Shown here in pieces: positions 31,352 to 32,547 of a stretch of 32,547 nt of DNA. Source of the stretch: Verrucomicrobiota bacterium. Its GTDB lineage: Bacteria > Verrucomicrobiota > Lentisphaeria > Victivallales > UBA1829. The position numbers and the translations under genes are program-made. The DNA lies in contig JAKJHH010000020.1 of NCBI GenBank assembly GCA_022703965.1, positions 1 to 32,547 on the forward strand, written 5' to 3'. The stretch's first letter is position 1, and every line of letters starts with the position of its first letter. The notes below the pieces were generated by a model. That model was not told where the DNA came from and made no database searches. It was given only the letters and a program-made list of their open reading frames with translations.

Positions 31352-32347
31352 TCAGCGGCCCTTCTGACCTTTGACAGGAATCTTAAGTTCCATGCCGATC
31401 TTCAGGGAAGACTCAGAATTGATTTTGTCCTTATTGGCTTCCATTATAGCCTTGTAATTATTCGGAGTTCCATAGAAGCTTCTGGATATTTTTGCGAGGG
31501 TGTCGCCTGCTTTTACTTTGTAAGTCGTGTATGAACCGGAATCCTTAGACTTGTCTGCTTTATCAGTCTTCTCTGTTTTTTCGGTCTTCTCGGCTTTTTC
31601 CTTTGAGGCGGTTTCCTTGCCTGCTGTAGTTTTTTCCTTGGAACTTTCCAACGCTTCATCAAGGACTTTTTCGGCTGTTTTGACTTCAGTCCCGGCAGCG
31701 GACTCCGGATCATCCGTTGTTGGATTTTTGGTGGTTTCTCCGGGGGCAGGAATATTGCTTGTGAGTTCAGCCGGAATGCCGGACTTGTCGGACTGTTTGA
31801 CACCTTTTGCGGCAAGTTTCTTGGCAAGAGCCGGATTCATGAAGAGTATCTTCTGCTTGAGCGCACTGTTCTGCTCTTTAAGTTTATTCGCGTAGGCAAC
31901 ATAATCTTCATGCTGCTTTCTCAGCTCGTCGAGTTCCTTTGTCGCATTCTCAAGCTCTGTGCTTGTCTTGGATTCTGCGGCAAGCTTTTCAAGGAGTTTT
32001 TTCTTGGAGACATCTATCCATTTCTTGACATTTTCCACATCGGGGGAATTCGGATCAAGTTCCAAAAATTTTCTGTAGTGATAAACTGCCATGAGCTGGT
32101 CGTCGAGGTGATCGTTGTAGATGGCGGCAAGTTCATAATGAGTCTTCGGCGACTTGGGGTTGACTCCAAGATACTCTTCGTAGAGTGAAGCTGCGTCCTG
32201 ATAGTTGTTTTCATTTCTGGCGTTGGTTGCCTTGATGAAAAGAGGATGACTCTTTTCACTGCCCGGCCCATTGTTGCTGCATGAGGACGATGTGAGTGTT
32301 ACTGCCGCCAATATTGAACATATAGCAAGCGCTCTTAAAAGCTTCAT
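31352..32347 (-). CDS. TPR and LysM-domain lipoprotein
   Basis: 331 residues. An N-terminal signal leads to a somewhat degenerate lipobox (LTSSSC, Cys23), so the product is probably a lipid-anchored periplasmic protein. Residues about 35-115 are TPR-like (NYQDAASLYEEYLGVNPKSP, AVYHYRKFLELDPNSPD), about 115-175 form a coiled coil, and about 185-275 are a Lys/Glu/Thr-rich linker with repeated KTEKTEKTDK. The C-terminal 50 residues are a LysM domain (YKVKAGDTLAKISRSFYG) that binds peptidoglycan. It likely connects envelope layers or organises cell-wall partners. GGAGG lies 6 nt before ATG 32347. It is followed by the PqiC-like lipoprotein gene. Confidence 0.87.
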   Translation of the reverse strand: MKLLRALAICSILAAVTLTSSSCSNNGPGSEKSHPLFIKATNARNENNYQDAASLYEEYLGVNPKSPKTHYELAAIYNDHLDDQLMAVYHYRKFLELDPNSPDVENVKKWIDVSKKKLLEKLAAESKTSTELENATKELDELRKQHEDYVAYANKLKEQNSALKQKILFMNPALAKKLAAKGVKQSDKSGIPAELTSNIPAPGETTKNPTTDDPESAAGTEVKTAEKVLDEALESSKEKTTAGKETASKEKAEKTEKTEKTDKADKSKDSGSYTTYKVKAGDTLAKISRSFYGTPNNYKAIMEANKDKINSESSLKIGMELKIPVKGQKGR

Positions 32348-32547
32348 AAAAAACCTCCGGAAATTTCACTTGTTCAGGTGGAAACAAAATTAGTGTCTCA
32401 TTCAGATCAGAATATCTTTTCTAGGCACTGTCAGACACAATAATATCACTCACCTGCTAACCTTTTTCAACTAGCGTAAATTTTAAAAGGATTGTTTTTA
32501 AACAGATGTTTTGAATATTATCAGGCCGACGGAGTTTGGAAATCAGA

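Noticed and set aside
32348-32547. Gene at the right edge of the window
   Set aside because: The last 200 nt are AT-rich and show no supported coding frame, RNA gene or repeat; probably the promoter region of the LysM lipoprotein.

Overview
The window looks like chromosome from an anaerobic, saccharolytic member of the Planctomycetes-Verrucomicrobia-Chlamydiae group, most likely Lentisphaerota (Victivallis-like). The assignment is an inference. It rests on a pseudopilin whose N-terminus reads [11 protein letters not shown] and whose C-terminus carries the H-x9-DG signature, on several AraC-type regulators each beside a small sugar-enzyme gene set, on a large secreted clan GH-A-like glycosidase, and on oxygen-sensitive enzymes (HydE for [FeFe]-hydrogenase, an NrdG-like radical SAM activase). 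No rRNA, tRNA, CRISPR array or transposase gene was seen.

Layout. 1-300: the 3' end of an AraC regulator. 431-3784 (+): a ParC-like type IIA topoisomerase subunit A followed 3 nt later by an M20 metallohydrolase. 3827-7734 (-): a four-gene sugar operon (fucose/arabinose isomerase-like, xylose-isomerase-like TIM barrel, Gfo/Idh/MocA oxidoreductase, ThuA-like), divergent from an AraC regulator at 8357-9178. 9294-14631 (+): a GntR/LacI hybrid regulator behind a consensus sigma-70 promoter, then a pseudopilin and a secreted glycosidase. 15189-16436 (-): a ten-repeat Sel1 protein. 16520-17566 (-): a URO-D-like protein divergent from an AraC regulator at 17652-18500. 18883-23159 (-): an envelope glycan or lipid operon (polytopic membrane protein, GT2-GtrA-methyltransferase fusion, small membrane protein). 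23258-24582 (-): a radical SAM activase overlapping a flavodoxin-like Fe-S protein. 24695-28597 (-): a fully overlapping operon hydE-aspA-HAD-ABC ATPase. 28963-30599 (+): a ketosynthase and an acyl carrier protein. 30771-32347 (-): a LysM/TPR lipoprotein and a PqiC-like lipoprotein.

The most unusual content is between the genes. Three copies of a repeat island (about 7890-8310, 14700-15165, 18507-18875) each contain a 85-99 bp REPIN-like element: two inverted REP units, each GTAG followed by a hairpin. They are embedded among two kinds of short arrays with an exact 9-nt period, one built on GTCCAT and one on CTTCGTG. A fourth site (30711-30746) has the GTCCAT array alone. In the second island eight hexamers form a four-plus-four inverted array. 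A separate 166-bp imperfect palindrome lies between hydE and the ketosynthase gene. All of this was read by eye; no database search was possible.
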